Assembly: GCF_042659445.1 (NCBI RefSeq)
Contig: NZ_JBHSSR010000006.1
Reading direction: 5' to 3' (one strand)
DNA: 64,000 bases
Source of the DNA: Macrococcoides epidermidis
GTDB lineage: Bacteria > Bacillota > Bacilli > Staphylococcales > Staphylococcaceae
Both the position numbers and the translations under genes were made by a program. How positions within the stretch are numbered: the first letter of the stretch is position 1; each line of letters starts with the position of its first letter. The notes beneath the pieces are model-generated. The model was not told where the DNA came from. It saw nothing but the letters and a program-made list of their open reading frames with translations, and did no database searches. Shown here one piece after another: positions 9,318 to 19,700 of this stretch.

Positions 9318-9347
9318 ATTATATAATAAAATTAACTGATAATTCAA
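9318..9347 (-). promoter_or_regulatory. acsA promoter
   Basis: On the minus strand, -35 TTGAAT (9342-9347) and -10 TATAAT (9318-9323) are separated by 18 bp. Transcription would begin near 9311, placing the cre at about +8 to +21. Confidence 0.75.
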
Positions 9348-9407
9348 AAAATATGCAAATTTTTATGTATTTAATAATATATTTCATTAACACTACAAGG
9401 AGGATGC

Positions 9408-10040
9408 ATGAAACATATAAAAACCTATCACAAATCGACGTATACATTTAATGACCGCGAATTAATAATAGAAGGCCCTGTTGATGGTCATACGCTTCAA
9501 AAATATACCTTTGATAAAGGACTCGTAGCTTTTCGACGACCGGATGAACAATTTGAAGCAATCATAGAAATTGCTGATCTCGAAGAAGGACGTATCATTA
9601 TTTGTCGCGATGGTATTAACATCATTGGGTATACTACCTACTTATATCCAGATCCGTTGGAACGGTGGTCCAATGGTAACCTTGAATTTATTTTAGAACT
9701 TGGTGCAATTGAAATTAGTAAAGATTATCGTGCATTAGGATTAGGGAGTGAAATGCTGAGAGTTGCTATGATGGATGATGCCATGGAAGATTTTATCGTT
9801 ATTACGACAGAATATTACTGGCACTGGGATTTAAAGAATAGTGGTCTTGATGTGTTTCAATACAAAGAGATTATGCAGAAAATGATGGGCAGCTGTGGTA
9901 TGAAAGTATTTTCAACCAATGACCCGGAAATTACGAGTCATCCTGCCAATTCACTCATGGCACGAATCGGCAAACGTATTAATAATGAACAGATTCAGGC
10001 GTTTGATAATTTAAGGTTTCTAAACAGATTTTTCTTATAG
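9408..10040 (+). CDS. acuA: AcuA protein acetyltransferase (GNAT)
   Basis: This 210-aa GNAT-fold protein has the acetyl-CoA-binding loop RALGLGSEM (about residues 109-117) after the beta-strand LGAIEISKDY. In Bacillus, AcuA acetylates the active-site lysine of AcsA and inactivates it. The gene is divergent from acsA and starts the acuA-acuB-acuC unit. AGGAGG lies just before the ATG. Length and neighbours agree with the assignment. Confidence 0.92.
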   Translation: MKHIKTYHKSTYTFNDRELIIEGPVDGHTLQKYTFDKGLVAFRRPDEQFEAIIEIADLEEGRIIICRDGINIIGYTTYLYPDPLERWSNGNLEFILELGAIEISKDYRALGLGSEMLRVAMMDDAMEDFIVITTEYYWHWDLKNSGLDVFQYKEIMQKMMGSCGMKVFSTNDPEITSHPANSLMARIGKRINNEQIQAFDNLRFLNRFFL

Positions 10041-10049
10041 GAGGATGCT

Positions 10050-10688
10050 ATGTTAGTTGAACGAATAATGACAAGTCCTTGTATTACATTCAATGTAGAG
10101 GGCACAATAGAAGAAATCATCACTTTAATGCATGAAAAAAATATCCATCATGTCCCAATTGTTGATGATGACAATAGACTGCTCGGCATTATTAGCGACC
10201 GAGATATTAAACAGGCATTGCCGTCAAACTTACAAGACCGTCTTGTTCTGGATTTAAATGTACCGATAACAAAGATTATGGCGAAAAACGTTATTACATG
10301 TCATCCACTCGATTTCGTAGAAGAAATTGCGCTAGACTTTTACAATGAGAATATCGGTAGTATTCCTGTCGTGAAACGAGGTAAAGTTGTTGGTATCGTC
10401 ACTGCTAAAGACATGTTGAATACTTTTATCGAACTGACAGGCGTCGTAACACCAGGAACAACAATTCAAATTCAAATACCGGATATTCCGGGCAATCTTC
10501 ACGAAGTGACTGAAGTGTTCCATAGATTTAAGACCGGAATAGAAAGTGTCCTCGTATTTCGTGATAAAAAAAATCCAGGCAAAAAAATCGTAAGCGTACG
10601 TATGATGTCAATGCATCCTCAAACAATCATTGCTGAACTCGAGGCCAAAGGATTTCAGGTATACAATCCAATGGAAAACAGCCTATGA
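10050..10688 (+). CDS. acuB: AcuB: CBS-pair plus ACT domain protein
   Basis: This 212-aa protein has two CBS domains (about residues 5-60 and 75-130, with DNRLLGIISDRDIKQAL and GKVVGIVTAKDMLNTF) followed by an ACT-like domain (about 140-210, IPDIPGNLHEVTEVF). CBS pairs bind adenine nucleotides and ACT domains bind small ligands. It may therefore sense energy or metabolite state for the AcuA/AcuC switch, but its exact role is unknown. Its stop overlaps the acuC start (ATGA), indicating translational coupling. Confidence 0.88.
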   Translation: MLVERIMTSPCITFNVEGTIEEIITLMHEKNIHHVPIVDDDNRLLGIISDRDIKQALPSNLQDRLVLDLNVPITKIMAKNVITCHPLDFVEEIALDFYNENIGSIPVVKRGKVVGIVTAKDMLNTFIELTGVVTPGTTIQIQIPDIPGNLHEVTEVFHRFKTGIESVLVFRDKKNPGKKIVSVRMMSMHPQTIIAELEAKGFQVYNPMENSL

Positions 10689-11821
10689 CGTTATTTGTAT
10701 ATGATGATGCACTGCTCGCATACCGTTTCAGTAACGATCACCCTTTCAATCAAATGCGATTACTGTTAACGAAAACATTGCTAGAAGCTTTACAGTTACT
10801 GCCTGAAGATAAAATCATTACACCTCGTATTGCTACAGACGAGGAGTTATTACTTGGGCATCAACCAGAGTATATTCAAGCTGTTAAAGATGCAGGAGAG
10901 AATACTTTAATCACATCAGAATGTGAGAAGTTTGGTCTGAATTCAAATGATACGCCAAACTTTGAAGGCATGCATGATAAATGTGCGACACTCGTAGGAG
11001 CAACGTTAACAGCTGTAGATGCTGTCATGACCGGACAGACTAAAACAGCTTGCAACTTTGGTGGTGGATTACATCATGGATTCCGAGGTCGTGCTTCCGG
11101 ATTTTGTATCTATAATGATTCCACTGTTGCGATTGAATATATGAGACAAAAGTATAATAAACGCGTGCTTTATATCGATACAGATGCCCATCATGGAGAC
11201 GGCGTTCAGTTTTCATTTTATAATGATAACGATGTCTTCACATATTCAATCCATGAAACAGGAAGATATTTATTTCCGGGTACAGGAACAATCCATGAAA
11301 AGGGAGACGGTAACGGTTATTTATATAGTATGAACTTACCTGTAGATGCCTATACTGAAGATGACTCTTTTCTTCATGTATTCCGAGAAAGTCTGATTAA
11401 AGCATGTGAATTCTTTAAACCTGATATTATACTGAGTCAAAATGGTGCAGATGCTCATTACCTTGACCCATTGACACATTTATCTGTCACACATCGAACA
11501 TACCAGACAATTCCTCAAATCGTTAATCAGTGTGCTACAAAGTATACAGACGGTAAGTGGATTGCAATCGGTGGCGGTGGATATAATATCTTTCAGGTCG
11601 CACCTCTTGCCTGGGCACAAGTTTATAATGCGATGTTAGGCAATCCTCCTTTAACAGGAGAGATTCCGAAGTCCTGGATTGATAAATGGCAGCCGAAATC
11701 AAAGATAAAGATGCCACATACATGGAATGAGGATCTGAAAAATTACGAGGCAATCCCTAGAAGGTTGGATATCGAAGAAAAAAATCAACAGACACTTCAG
11801 AGAATTTTAATGCATTATTAA
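10685..11821 (+). CDS. acuC: AcuC histone-deacetylase-like protein deacetylase
   Basis: This 378-aa member of the class I/II HDAC fold should deacetylate and reactivate AcsA. Visible family residues include GGGLHHGFRGRASGFCIYND (about 121-140, catalytic His pair), DTDAHHGDGVQ (Zn-binding Asp/His, about 160-170) and SQNGADAHYLDPL (second Zn Asp). The ATG overlaps the acuB stop by 4 nt. A terminator shared with ccpA follows. Confidence 0.94.
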   Translation: MTLFVYDDALLAYRFSNDHPFNQMRLLLTKTLLEALQLLPEDKIITPRIATDEELLLGHQPEYIQAVKDAGENTLITSECEKFGLNSNDTPNFEGMHDKCATLVGATLTAVDAVMTGQTKTACNFGGGLHHGFRGRASGFCIYNDSTVAIEYMRQKYNKRVLYIDTDAHHGDGVQFSFYNDNDVFTYSIHETGRYLFPGTGTIHEKGDGNGYLYSMNLPVDAYTEDDSFLHVFRESLIKACEFFKPDIILSQNGADAHYLDPLTHLSVTHRTYQTIPQIVNQCATKYTDGKWIAIGGGGYNIFQVAPLAWAQVYNAMLGNPPLTGEIPKSWIDKWQPKSKIKMPHTWNEDLKNYEAIPRRLDIEEKNQQTLQRILMHY

Positions 11822-11854
11822 ATTAACAAAATAAATATCATATTATTCATAAAA

Positions 11855-11897
11855 AAATAAGCGATTAAACTGATTCAGTTTAATCGCTTATTTTTAT
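11855..11897. terminator. Bidirectional terminator between acuC and ccpA
   Basis: The long stem AATAAGCGATTAAACTGA / TCAGTTTAATCGCTTATT is flanked by A and T runs. It ends on the ccpA stop codon and serves both convergent genes. Confidence 0.9.
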
Positions 11898-12883
11898 TTC
11901 GTAGTACCTCTATAGACGATACTGTATGGTAATGTTACCTTTGATTCTTCAATTTGTTCATCATTCATATATTTAGTAAGTAATCGCATACCGACAGCAC
12001 CGATATCATAAAGTGGTTGCATCACACTTGATAATTTTGGACGAACCATCTTAACAAGACGTGTGTTATTGAAACTAATCACCTGTAATTCATTTGGTAT
12101 ATCTTTCCCATCATCTTGAGCTGCATGAACAATGCCGATTGCCTGTTCATCACTGATACACATAATCACTTCAGGGTTTTGTGATTTAATTGCTTCGTAT
12201 GCTTTCTCGCCATCTAAATATTGTTCTTGTCCGATGTAAATAGATGATTCATCAAGTTCAATATTATTAGCTGAAAGTACTGACTTCATACCTTCTAATA
12301 TATCAATTTGCGCTTTTTCAGAGTAACCTCCACCAACGAAAGCAAACTTTTTCACCCCATCTTGAACGAACTTCTCGGTAATTTCCTTACTTGCATTAAC
12401 GTAATCTATATTTACTGCTGGTAAACTTGCATCCAGGTCATGTGTACCTGATACCACGACTGGAACAGAAGACGTCTTAATAATATTTGTCGTTTCTTTA
12501 GATAAAGTACCGCCTAAGAAAATAATACCATCAACTTGTTTAGATAATAAATTGTTGAAGATTTCCTGTTCTTTTTGTGCATCGTTATCTGAGTTTGAAA
12601 TGATTGTCTGATATTTATACATCGTTGCAATATCTTCTAATCCACGTGCTAATTCAGAATAATAAACATTTGAAATATCAGGAATGATAACACCAACTGT
12701 CGTTGTTTTTTTACTTGCTAGACCACGTGCAACTGCATTCGGTCTATAGTTTAATCTTTTAATTACTTCATTAACTCTATCTCTTGTCGCTGGTTTCACG
12801 TTTGGATTGCCGTTCACCACACGAGAGACAGTTGCCATCGAAACTTTTGCTTCGCGAGCAACATCATATATTGTAACTGTCAT
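11894..12883 (-). CDS. ccpA: Catabolite control protein A
   Basis: This 329-aa LacI-family regulator has an N-terminal helix-turn-helix (IYDVAREAKVSMATVSRVVN, residues 4-23) and hinge helix PNAVARGLASKKTTTVG. A periplasmic-binding-like core follows. With Ser46-phosphorylated HPr it binds cre sites to control carbon metabolism. The aroA(G)-ccpA order is the conserved Bacillus/Staphylococcus arrangement. The promoter region holds two degenerate cre-like half sites (TGAAAACG near 12927-12934 and a CCGTTTTA segment near 12897-12904), so autoregulation is possible but weakly supported. Confidence 0.96.
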   Translation of the reverse strand: MTVTIYDVAREAKVSMATVSRVVNGNPNVKPATRDRVNEVIKRLNYRPNAVARGLASKKTTTVGVIIPDISNVYYSELARGLEDIATMYKYQTIISNSDNDAQKEQEIFNNLLSKQVDGIIFLGGTLSKETTNIIKTSSVPVVVSGTHDLDASLPAVNIDYVNASKEITEKFVQDGVKKFAFVGGGYSEKAQIDILEGMKSVLSANNIELDESSIYIGQEQYLDGEKAYEAIKSQNPEVIMCISDEQAIGIVHAAQDDGKDIPNELQVISFNNTRLVKMVRPKLSSVMQPLYDIGAVGMRLLTKYMNDEQIEESKVTLPYSIVYRGTTK

Positions 12884-12968
12884 TTTATCCTCCTGTAACC
12901 GTTTTATTTATTATTCTAACACGTTTTCATAACTTTTTCATTTTTCAAGTTAGCAAATTCACAAATTG

Positions 12969-14039
12969 TTAATAATTTCGTGCTGCCTTTGTAATTTCCT
13001 GATAGAAAGTTTCAAATTCGTTAAGGTCCATCTGTTGACCTGCATCACTCAATGCAACAGACGGATCAGGATGTACTTCTGCCATCACACCATCTGCTCC
13101 AACTGCTAAAGCTGCACGTGCAACTGGTAACATAATATCTTTACGACCCGTTGAATGCGTCACATCTACCAATACAGGCAGATGCGTACCTTGTTTAAGA
13201 ATTGGTACTGCAGATATATCTAATGTATTACGTGTCGCTTTCTCATAGGTTCTAATACCTCGTTCACAAAGTATGATCTTATTATTACCATTGGCATAAA
13301 TATACTCGGCAGCATAGATAAATTCCTCAATTGTGGCACTTAATCCTCGTTTTAAAAGAATTGGTTTATTTGTTTTTCCCGCTTCTTTTAATAATTCGAA
13401 ATTCTGCATATTACGTGCACCGATCTGAAATACATCCACATATGGATCAGCAAGATCAAAATGGTTTGGATTAACAATTTCACTTACAACATTTAAGTCA
13501 TAGCGTTTTTTCATTTCACCTAATATCTTTAGACCTTCAACACCTAGTCCCTGGAAGTCATAAGGAGAAGTTCTTGGTTTAAATGCACCGCCTCTAATAA
13601 ATTGCTCACCTTTTTGATGTAAATTTTTCGCAACTGCATCCACCTGTTCAATAGATTCTACTGAACATGGACCAAATACAAATGACTTTTTACCGTCACC
13701 AATAATCGCTCCATTATCAAAAGAAACAATCGTATCTTCTGGTTTTAATTTACGTGATACTAAAAGATGCTTTTCACTATTTGATTTTTGTAATTCTGTC
13801 GATGCTTTAAAGATTTCTTTAAACAACTGCTTGATCACATTATCATCAAATGGTCCATCGTTTTTATCAAGTAACATGTTAATCATTTCTTTTTCACGTT
13901 CAGGGTCATAAATTGCAGTGCCTTGTTTACGCTTTTCATCACCTATTTGTTTAGCGATTTCACCGCGTTCGCTCAGTAACTTTAAGATTTCAATATTAAT
14001 TGCTTCTATTCTGTCTCGTAAATGATTCAATTCATTCAT
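12969..14039 (-). CDS. aroA: Bifunctional chorismate mutase / DAHP synthase
   Basis: This 356-aa protein fuses an AroQ-type chorismate mutase (residues 1-85; RDRIEAINIEILKLLSERGE) to a 3-deoxy-7-phosphoheptulonate synthase (about 95-356; KSFVFGPCSVES, LKRGLSATIEE, DVTHSTGRKDIMLPVARAA). It catalyses the first shikimate step. In Bacillus the mutase domain senses chorismate or prephenate for feedback control. It is the AroA(G) type, not the Escherichia EPSP synthase also called aroA. It lies upstream of ccpA. Confidence 0.95.
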   Translation of the reverse strand: MNELNHLRDRIEAINIEILKLLSERGEIAKQIGDEKRKQGTAIYDPEREKEMINMLLDKNDGPFDDNVIKQLFKEIFKASTELQKSNSEKHLLVSRKLKPEDTIVSFDNGAIIGDGKKSFVFGPCSVESIEQVDAVAKNLHQKGEQFIRGGAFKPRTSPYDFQGLGVEGLKILGEMKKRYDLNVVSEIVNPNHFDLADPYVDVFQIGARNMQNFELLKEAGKTNKPILLKRGLSATIEEFIYAAEYIYANGNNKIILCERGIRTYEKATRNTLDISAVPILKQGTHLPVLVDVTHSTGRKDIMLPVARAALAVGADGVMAEVHPDPSVALSDAGQQMDLNEFETFYQEITKAARNY

Positions 14040-14067
14040 CGCTATAACCTCTTTTATATAAATTAAA

Positions 14068-14098
14068 AAAATAGTAGACCGTCAGCCTACTATTTTAT
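14068..14098 (-). terminator. Terminator downstream of the ytxH-like gene
   Basis: The stem AAAATAGTAG / CTACTATTTT (14068-14077, 14087-14096) is followed on the minus strand by a run of seven T. It separates ytxGH from aroA-ccpA. Confidence 0.75.
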
Positions 14099-14121
14099 CA
14101 TAATCCGAAAAAATTTGTATA

Positions 14122-14661
14122 TTATTTGTTTCTTGCTTTATTATCAGCATCTTTAGCTGTTTTTATTGTTTGTTCACGTTCTGTTAAAGCTTCATCTTTA
14201 ATCGGTGTATCTAATGATTTATCTACAATTGCAATCGGTTGTGCTAATGTATCGTCGTTTACTTCAGATTTAATCGCTTGTTTTTGACGCTCTAATTCAT
14301 TAAACGTCACATGATTATCTTTATCACTATTATTTAATTTTTGTACTGCTTTCTCTTTTAATGCTGCTGTTTTTTCTGTTAAATTTGCAGCAAATGCATT
14401 AGATTTTTCTTTGAAACCTTGTGCATTTTCAATTTGTTTATTGTAATGATCCACTGATTTCGCTTTTAAACTTTCTGACTTTTGACTTAAATCCTGTTGT
14501 AAATCTTTACCTGCTTTCGGTGCAACAAGTAAACCGATAAATGAGCCAACAACTAATCCCGCAGTTAAACCGATTGAAAAGTCACGTGCTGTTGTATCTT
14601 TTTGAACTTTATATTCTTTTACTGTATGTGTATGTAAGTCTCTATTATAAGTATTTGTCAT
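14122..14661 (-). CDS. ytxH: YtxH-domain general stress-type protein
   Basis: This 179-aa protein has a glycine-rich transmembrane helix (FSIGLTAGLVVGSFIGLLVA, about residues 28-47) directly followed by PKAGKDL, the YtxH signature. A Lys/Glu/Gln-rich, probably coiled-coil tail follows. The family is linked to general stress in Bacillus, but no molecular role is known. It sits between ytxG and aroA as in Bacillus, with a hairpin on either side. Confidence 0.85.
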   Translation of the reverse strand: MTNTYNRDLHTHTVKEYKVQKDTTARDFSIGLTAGLVVGSFIGLLVAPKAGKDLQQDLSQKSESLKAKSVDHYNKQIENAQGFKEKSNAFAANLTEKTAALKEKAVQKLNNSDKDNHVTFNELERQKQAIKSEVNDDTLAQPIAIVDKSLDTPIKDEALTEREQTIKTAKDADNKARNK

Positions 14662-14733
14662 TTTTAAACGCCTCCGTTAATGTATTAATGATTGTTATTG
14701 ATTACTTAATCTTTATTTTATTCAAAAAATAAA

Positions 14734-14756
14734 GGAATGTACAATATGTACATTCC
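14734..14756 (-). terminator. Hairpin between the ytxG- and ytxH-like genes
   Basis: A perfect 10-bp stem (GGAATGTACA / TGTACATTCC) with a 3-nt loop is followed on the minus strand by TTTATTTTTTG. It could be an attenuating terminator between the two genes. Confidence 0.6.
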
Positions 14757-14766
14757 CAATTAATGA

Positions 14767-15312
14767 TTATTTTAAACCAGCATTGATTTTATCTTGGTCT
14801 AAATGATCACCTTTAGTATGTGTTTCATTAAAATTGTTTTGGTTAACATGGTTCTCGTAATTCGGAGTTGTTGTTTCAGCAAAGTTAACTGAATTACGAC
14901 GTTGTTTTCTCATTTGCCATTTGTCAGCAACTTCCATCGCTACGTTTGACCATTGAACAACTTGAGAAATTTTGTCTTCGTTTTGTGAGATATTATGAGT
15001 GATTGATGAAGTCACATTATCCACTGAACTGTTTAAGTTTTGAACCGTTGAACCGATACCACTTACTGCATCAACAACTGTGTTTAATTTTTGAGCTTTA
15101 ACCTGAACATCTTCAGCTAAGCGATTTGTTTTGTGTAATAAATCAGTTGATTCACGTGTAATACCTTGAATTTGTCCTTCAACACCGTCAAGTGTTTTAG
15201 CAACATGGTCTAAATTCTTCTTAACTGACATTAAAGTCAACCCTAAGAAGATACATAATACTAAAAATGCAATTGCAGCGATTAATCCTGCGATTGGTAA
15301 AATCCATTCCAT
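14767..15312 (-). CDS. ytxG: DUF948 membrane-anchored protein (YtxG-like)
   Basis: This 181-aa protein has one N-terminal transmembrane helix (about residues 3-27) followed by a long amphipathic, chemotaxis-receptor-like coiled coil (VKKNLDHVAKTLDGVEGQIQ and onwards, to about residue 120) and a polar Asn-rich tail. These are the features of DUF948/YtxG. It is adjacent to ytxH and murC as in Bacillus. The function is unknown; a stress or envelope role is inferred from its neighbour. Confidence 0.87.
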   Translation of the reverse strand: MEWILPIAGLIAAIAFLVLCIFLGLTLMSVKKNLDHVAKTLDGVEGQIQGITRESTDLLHKTNRLAEDVQVKAQKLNTVVDAVSGIGSTVQNLNSSVDNVTSSITHNISQNEDKISQVVQWSNVAMEVADKWQMRKQRRNSVNFAETTTPNYENHVNQNNFNETHTKGDHLDQDKINAGLK

Positions 15313-15394
15313 AAAAACGCCTCCTATTATTTATAACTCTTGTTATTTAGTCAAATACCCTGCTGAATAAAGCTTAAACATACTTTGTGTAACG

Positions 15395-16690
15395 TTATAT
15401 AAGATTTTCATAAGATTTCTGAACTTTTTGTATATCGCCAGCACCCATAAATATAATAACGCTGTTTTCATGTGTGTTCAATTGAGCAACTGACGTCTCA
15501 CTGATAAGTTCAGCATTGGGAATTAACGTCTGTAAATCCTTGATTGTAAGTTCTCCAGATGATTCTCTTGCAGAACCGAATATATCACATAAATAAGTTT
15601 TGTCGGCCACTTTTAAACTATCTGCAAATTCCTGCAGAAATGCACTCGTTCTTGAGAAAGTATGCGGTTGGAAAACTGCTACAATTTCTTTATTCGGATA
15701 TTTTTTTGATGCAGATTCTAATGTTGCTTTAATTTCAGTTGGATGATGTGCATAGTCATCAATTAAGATTTGTGTACCAAATTTCTTTTCACTAAAACGA
15801 CGTTTCACACCACCAAAAGTAGCTAATGCATCCTTAATTGCAGCCATATCTAAGTCTTCAAGATAACAAATTGTAATTACGGCTAAAGCATTGAGTACTT
15901 GATGATTACCAAACATCGGCGTTTTGAAATGATCAATAAACTTACCGTCAATATAGACATCAAATGTCGTTCCATTATCTACAGATTCAACATTTTTAGC
16001 AGTGACTTTGTTATGTTCACCTAATCCATAATAGTAGATTGGTACATCTGCTTTTAATCCTTTAAGATTTTCATCATCTCCACATGCTACAATCGCCTTC
16101 TTCACTTTATATGACATTTCCTGGAATGCACTGAACACGTCTTCTAAAGATTTAAAGTAATCGGGATGATCGAAATCTACGTTCGTAATAATCGCATAGT
16201 CAGGTGAATAACTTAAGAAGTGACGACGATATTCACAAGCTTCAAAGGCAAAGTATTCACTGCCTGGCATACCCATACCTGTACCATCACCAATTAAGAA
16301 TGATGTTTTTTTATCTCCATTCATCACATGAGATAAAAGACCTGTTGTACTCGTTTTACCATGAGCGCCAGTTACTGCTACAGAAATGTAACGACTCATA
16401 AAGTCTCCTAAAAACTTATGATAGCGAATCACTTCTAAACCTAACACTTTTGCACGGACAATCTCTTCATGATCGTCGGGAAATGCATTCCCAGCAATAA
16501 CAGTCATACCTTCTTTAATATTATCTGCATTGAATGGAAGGATTGTAATCCCTTTATCACGCAAACCTATCTCCGTAAAAAATTCCTTTTCGATATCTGA
16601 ACCTTGAACCTGTTCACCCATATCGAATAAGATATGTGCTAATGCACTCATTCCTGAACCTTTAATACCAACGAAATGATATAAAGTCAT
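15395..16690 (-). CDS. murC: UDP-N-acetylmuramate-L-alanine ligase
   Basis: This 431-aa cytosolic enzyme adds L-Ala to UDP-MurNAc in peptidoglycan synthesis. It shows the N-terminal Rossmann motif GIKGSGMSALA (residues 9-19), the ATP-binding GAHGKTSTTGL (about 109-119) and the ligase residues DFDHPDYF and DDYAHHPTEI. Its start is 11 bp after the sftA stop, with AGGAGATG as SD. This is an intact, typical length. Confidence 0.97.
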   Translation of the reverse strand: MTLYHFVGIKGSGMSALAHILFDMGEQVQGSDIEKEFFTEIGLRDKGITILPFNADNIKEGMTVIAGNAFPDDHEEIVRAKVLGLEVIRYHKFLGDFMSRYISVAVTGAHGKTSTTGLLSHVMNGDKKTSFLIGDGTGMGMPGSEYFAFEACEYRRHFLSYSPDYAIITNVDFDHPDYFKSLEDVFSAFQEMSYKVKKAIVACGDDENLKGLKADVPIYYYGLGEHNKVTAKNVESVDNGTTFDVYIDGKFIDHFKTPMFGNHQVLNALAVITICYLEDLDMAAIKDALATFGGVKRRFSEKKFGTQILIDDYAHHPTEIKATLESASKKYPNKEIVAVFQPHTFSRTSAFLQEFADSLKVADKTYLCDIFGSARESSGELTIKDLQTLIPNAELISETSVAQLNTHENSVIIFMGAGDIQKVQKSYENLI

Positions 16691-16701
16691 GTGCTCATCT
16701 C

Positions 16702-19700
16702 CTAATATTCTGCTTGTTTTTCCGTTATTAATACTGCTCTTGGTTTAGAGCCGTTCTGGCCACTAACGTAACCCATTTCTTCCAGCTGATCGATAATGCG
16801 TGCAGCACGATTATAACCAATCTGGAATCTACGTTGAATTTGAGATGTTGAAATATGACCTTCATCAATCATAAAATCACAAATTTCATTAAATAATTCA
16901 TCTTTAGGTGTTTCCGAAACTTTCTTCAGCAATTCTTTTTCCTGAAATAAATAATTCGGTTCACCTTGTGTCTTGACATATTGAACAACTGCATCTATTT
17001 CTTCATCAGAAACAAAGTTACCTTGAATTCGAATTGGTTTATTCATTCCATTACCAAGATACAACATATCGCCATTTCCTAAAAGCTTTTCAGCTCCGCC
17101 ACTATCAATGATTGTTCTTGAGTCGACTGCTGAAGAAACCATAAAGGCAATTCGCGTAGGAACATTTGCTTTAATCAGTCCTGTTATTACATTTACTGAA
17201 GGGCGTTGTGTTGCTAGAATCATATGGATACCGGCAGCACGTGCTTTTTGTGCAATACGTGCGATAGCATGCTCTACATCTTGCGGAGACATCATCATTA
17301 AATCCGCTAACTCATCGATAACGATGACAATCTTCGGTAAACGCTCTACGTAACTTACCTTCTGATTATAAGCAGTAATATTACGAACATGAATATCTGC
17401 AAATATTTTGTAACGACGTTCCATCTCTTCAACGACCCATTTTAAACTTTCTGTTGCTGCTTTCACATCTGTTATAACAGGCGCAATTAAATGCGGTAAA
17501 TCATTATACGGCGCAAGTTCTACCATCTTCGGATCGATTAATAGTAATTTAAGCTCATTCGGATTATTTCTATATAATAACGAAACTAATATCGAATTGA
17601 TACAAACTGATTTACCAGAACCTGTAGCTCCAGCGATTAGACCGTGAGGCATCTTAGCAAGATCCATAATCATCGGCTCGTTATTAATACGAGCACCAAG
17701 TGCTACTGTAAGTTTACTCTCTGCAAATTTCATCTTCTTACTGAATAAAACTTCGCTTAAATTTACATTACGCGTTTCAACGTTAGGTACTTCTACACCT
17801 ACAAGTGAAGTGCCTGGAATCGGTGCTTCAATACGAATATCTTTAGCGGCAAGTGCCATCTTAATATCATCCTGTAAATTTGTAATGCGAGAAACTTTCA
17901 CACCTTTTTCAACAGACAGTTCAAAACGTGTAACGGATGGACCGACGACAACATTTTCAACCTTTGCCGGAACATTAAAGTGATAGAAAGCATCATCCAG
18001 CTGTGCTTTATGTTCTTCTACCCACGTTTCATCGCGTTCTACCTTATCTTCAGGATTTAATAGAGAAACTGGTGGTAACAAATATTTTGGACCGATACGC
18101 TTCGTCGGTTCTTTTTTCACTGGATACCCATTGTTGCTCACAATCTGATTAGATTGAGGTTGTGATGCAGTTACAGTAGTTGATATATTTTCTTCTTCTA
18201 CTGTTTCAATATCTTTATCTACTTCTTCTGTTTCTTTTACTTCTTCGACTGCGTTATGATCTTGCTGAACGATATTTTCCTCTACCGTACCCTGCTGTTC
18301 AAATGACTGCTGAATATCATCTGCAATCGTAACATCTTCAGCAACGTCCGTCTGTTCAACAGCATTCAAATGATCTTTTACTTCGTTTTGCTGAATATTC
18401 TGTGACAGCTGATTTTCAGCTTGTCGTTTTTTATCCAGTAAACGGCGTTTATCACTTGGTGTCATGACGACATTGAATGGTGATACTTTCTTTTTAGGTT
18501 GTTGTGCTGATGAGATAACGGCTTGCGGCTGATGATCACGAATATTTGCTTTAATCTCATTATTTTCAACTTGAACGTAATGTCCTGAAGAAAGATGTTG
18601 ATTGATATTACCTGTAACAACGCTTTGTTCTGCTTCATTTGTTTCATCTAATTGATCACTATCATCAATTGTTAACTCAGGTAGAGTCACTTCTTCTGTA
18701 TTTTCAGGCGTAAGAACAGGTTCAAATGATGCGTGCGCTTTTGTAGTATCCAACTTATCAATAACGTCTTTTTCTTCAGTAGCATCTAATTCATCGAATA
18801 CTTCGGTATCTTCCTCAGTTTCAATTAACGGAATAACGGGTTCTAAAGAATTTTCATCAACTGCTTCATACTCACTATCTCCAGAAACTACTACATCGAC
18901 CTCTGACATTTGTTTGAAATCCGGTTCAAGTATCGGTTCTAATGATTTTGAATGTGCTGTATAAACATCTGTAGTTTCACTAATTACTTCTTCAGATTCT
19001 TCTTCTTTATATTCTATATCTTCATCAATCATCTCATAAGCATCATCATCGATTTCAATCCGTTGCTCTTCTAACGGTTCGAACGTCACATTCTCATCTA
19101 AGAATTCATCTTCTGTTGATGTTTGTTCCAATGTTTCAACGTCACGCTCTAAAAGTGTTACTTCTTCCACTTCAGCAATTTCTTCTTTACCATCATCAGC
19201 AGTTTCGTCTTCATAACTTTGTTCTTCTGCTGCTTCAATAATTGTTAAACGCTCAGCATTAGCAGGATTAAATGGTGTCTTTGTAGAATACGTATATCTT
19301 TCACCTTCAGAGATAGTGATGGCTTCTGTTTCATCAATACTTTCTTCTATTTCATGTTCTTCTATTTCACTGACATCTTCTTCACTGTCTTCAGTCAAAT
19401 CAATATGATTGATAACGGGTTCGTGTACGACAACATCTTCTTCAATAATCGTTACACGTTCGTCAAATTCAGTTGTTTCCGGTTCAGCGTGAACATATTC
19501 AACATCACTTTTTTCTTCTCGCATCATCGAAGATATTTCTAACTCCTGAAGTTTCTTAAGTTCACGTTCTTGTTCAAACGCTTTTTTACGCTGCAATTTT
19601 TTTTCGCGTTCACGTCTAATTTCAGCAACAATTTGAGAAGCATAGACATTCTCAATATTGACTGTATTATCTTCTTTACGATGTGTCGGGGTTGCAGGTC

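Noticed and set aside
12897..12934. Full cre site in the ccpA promoter
   Set aside because: Two half-matching sequences exist, but each misses several fixed bases of the consensus, so I do not list an operator.
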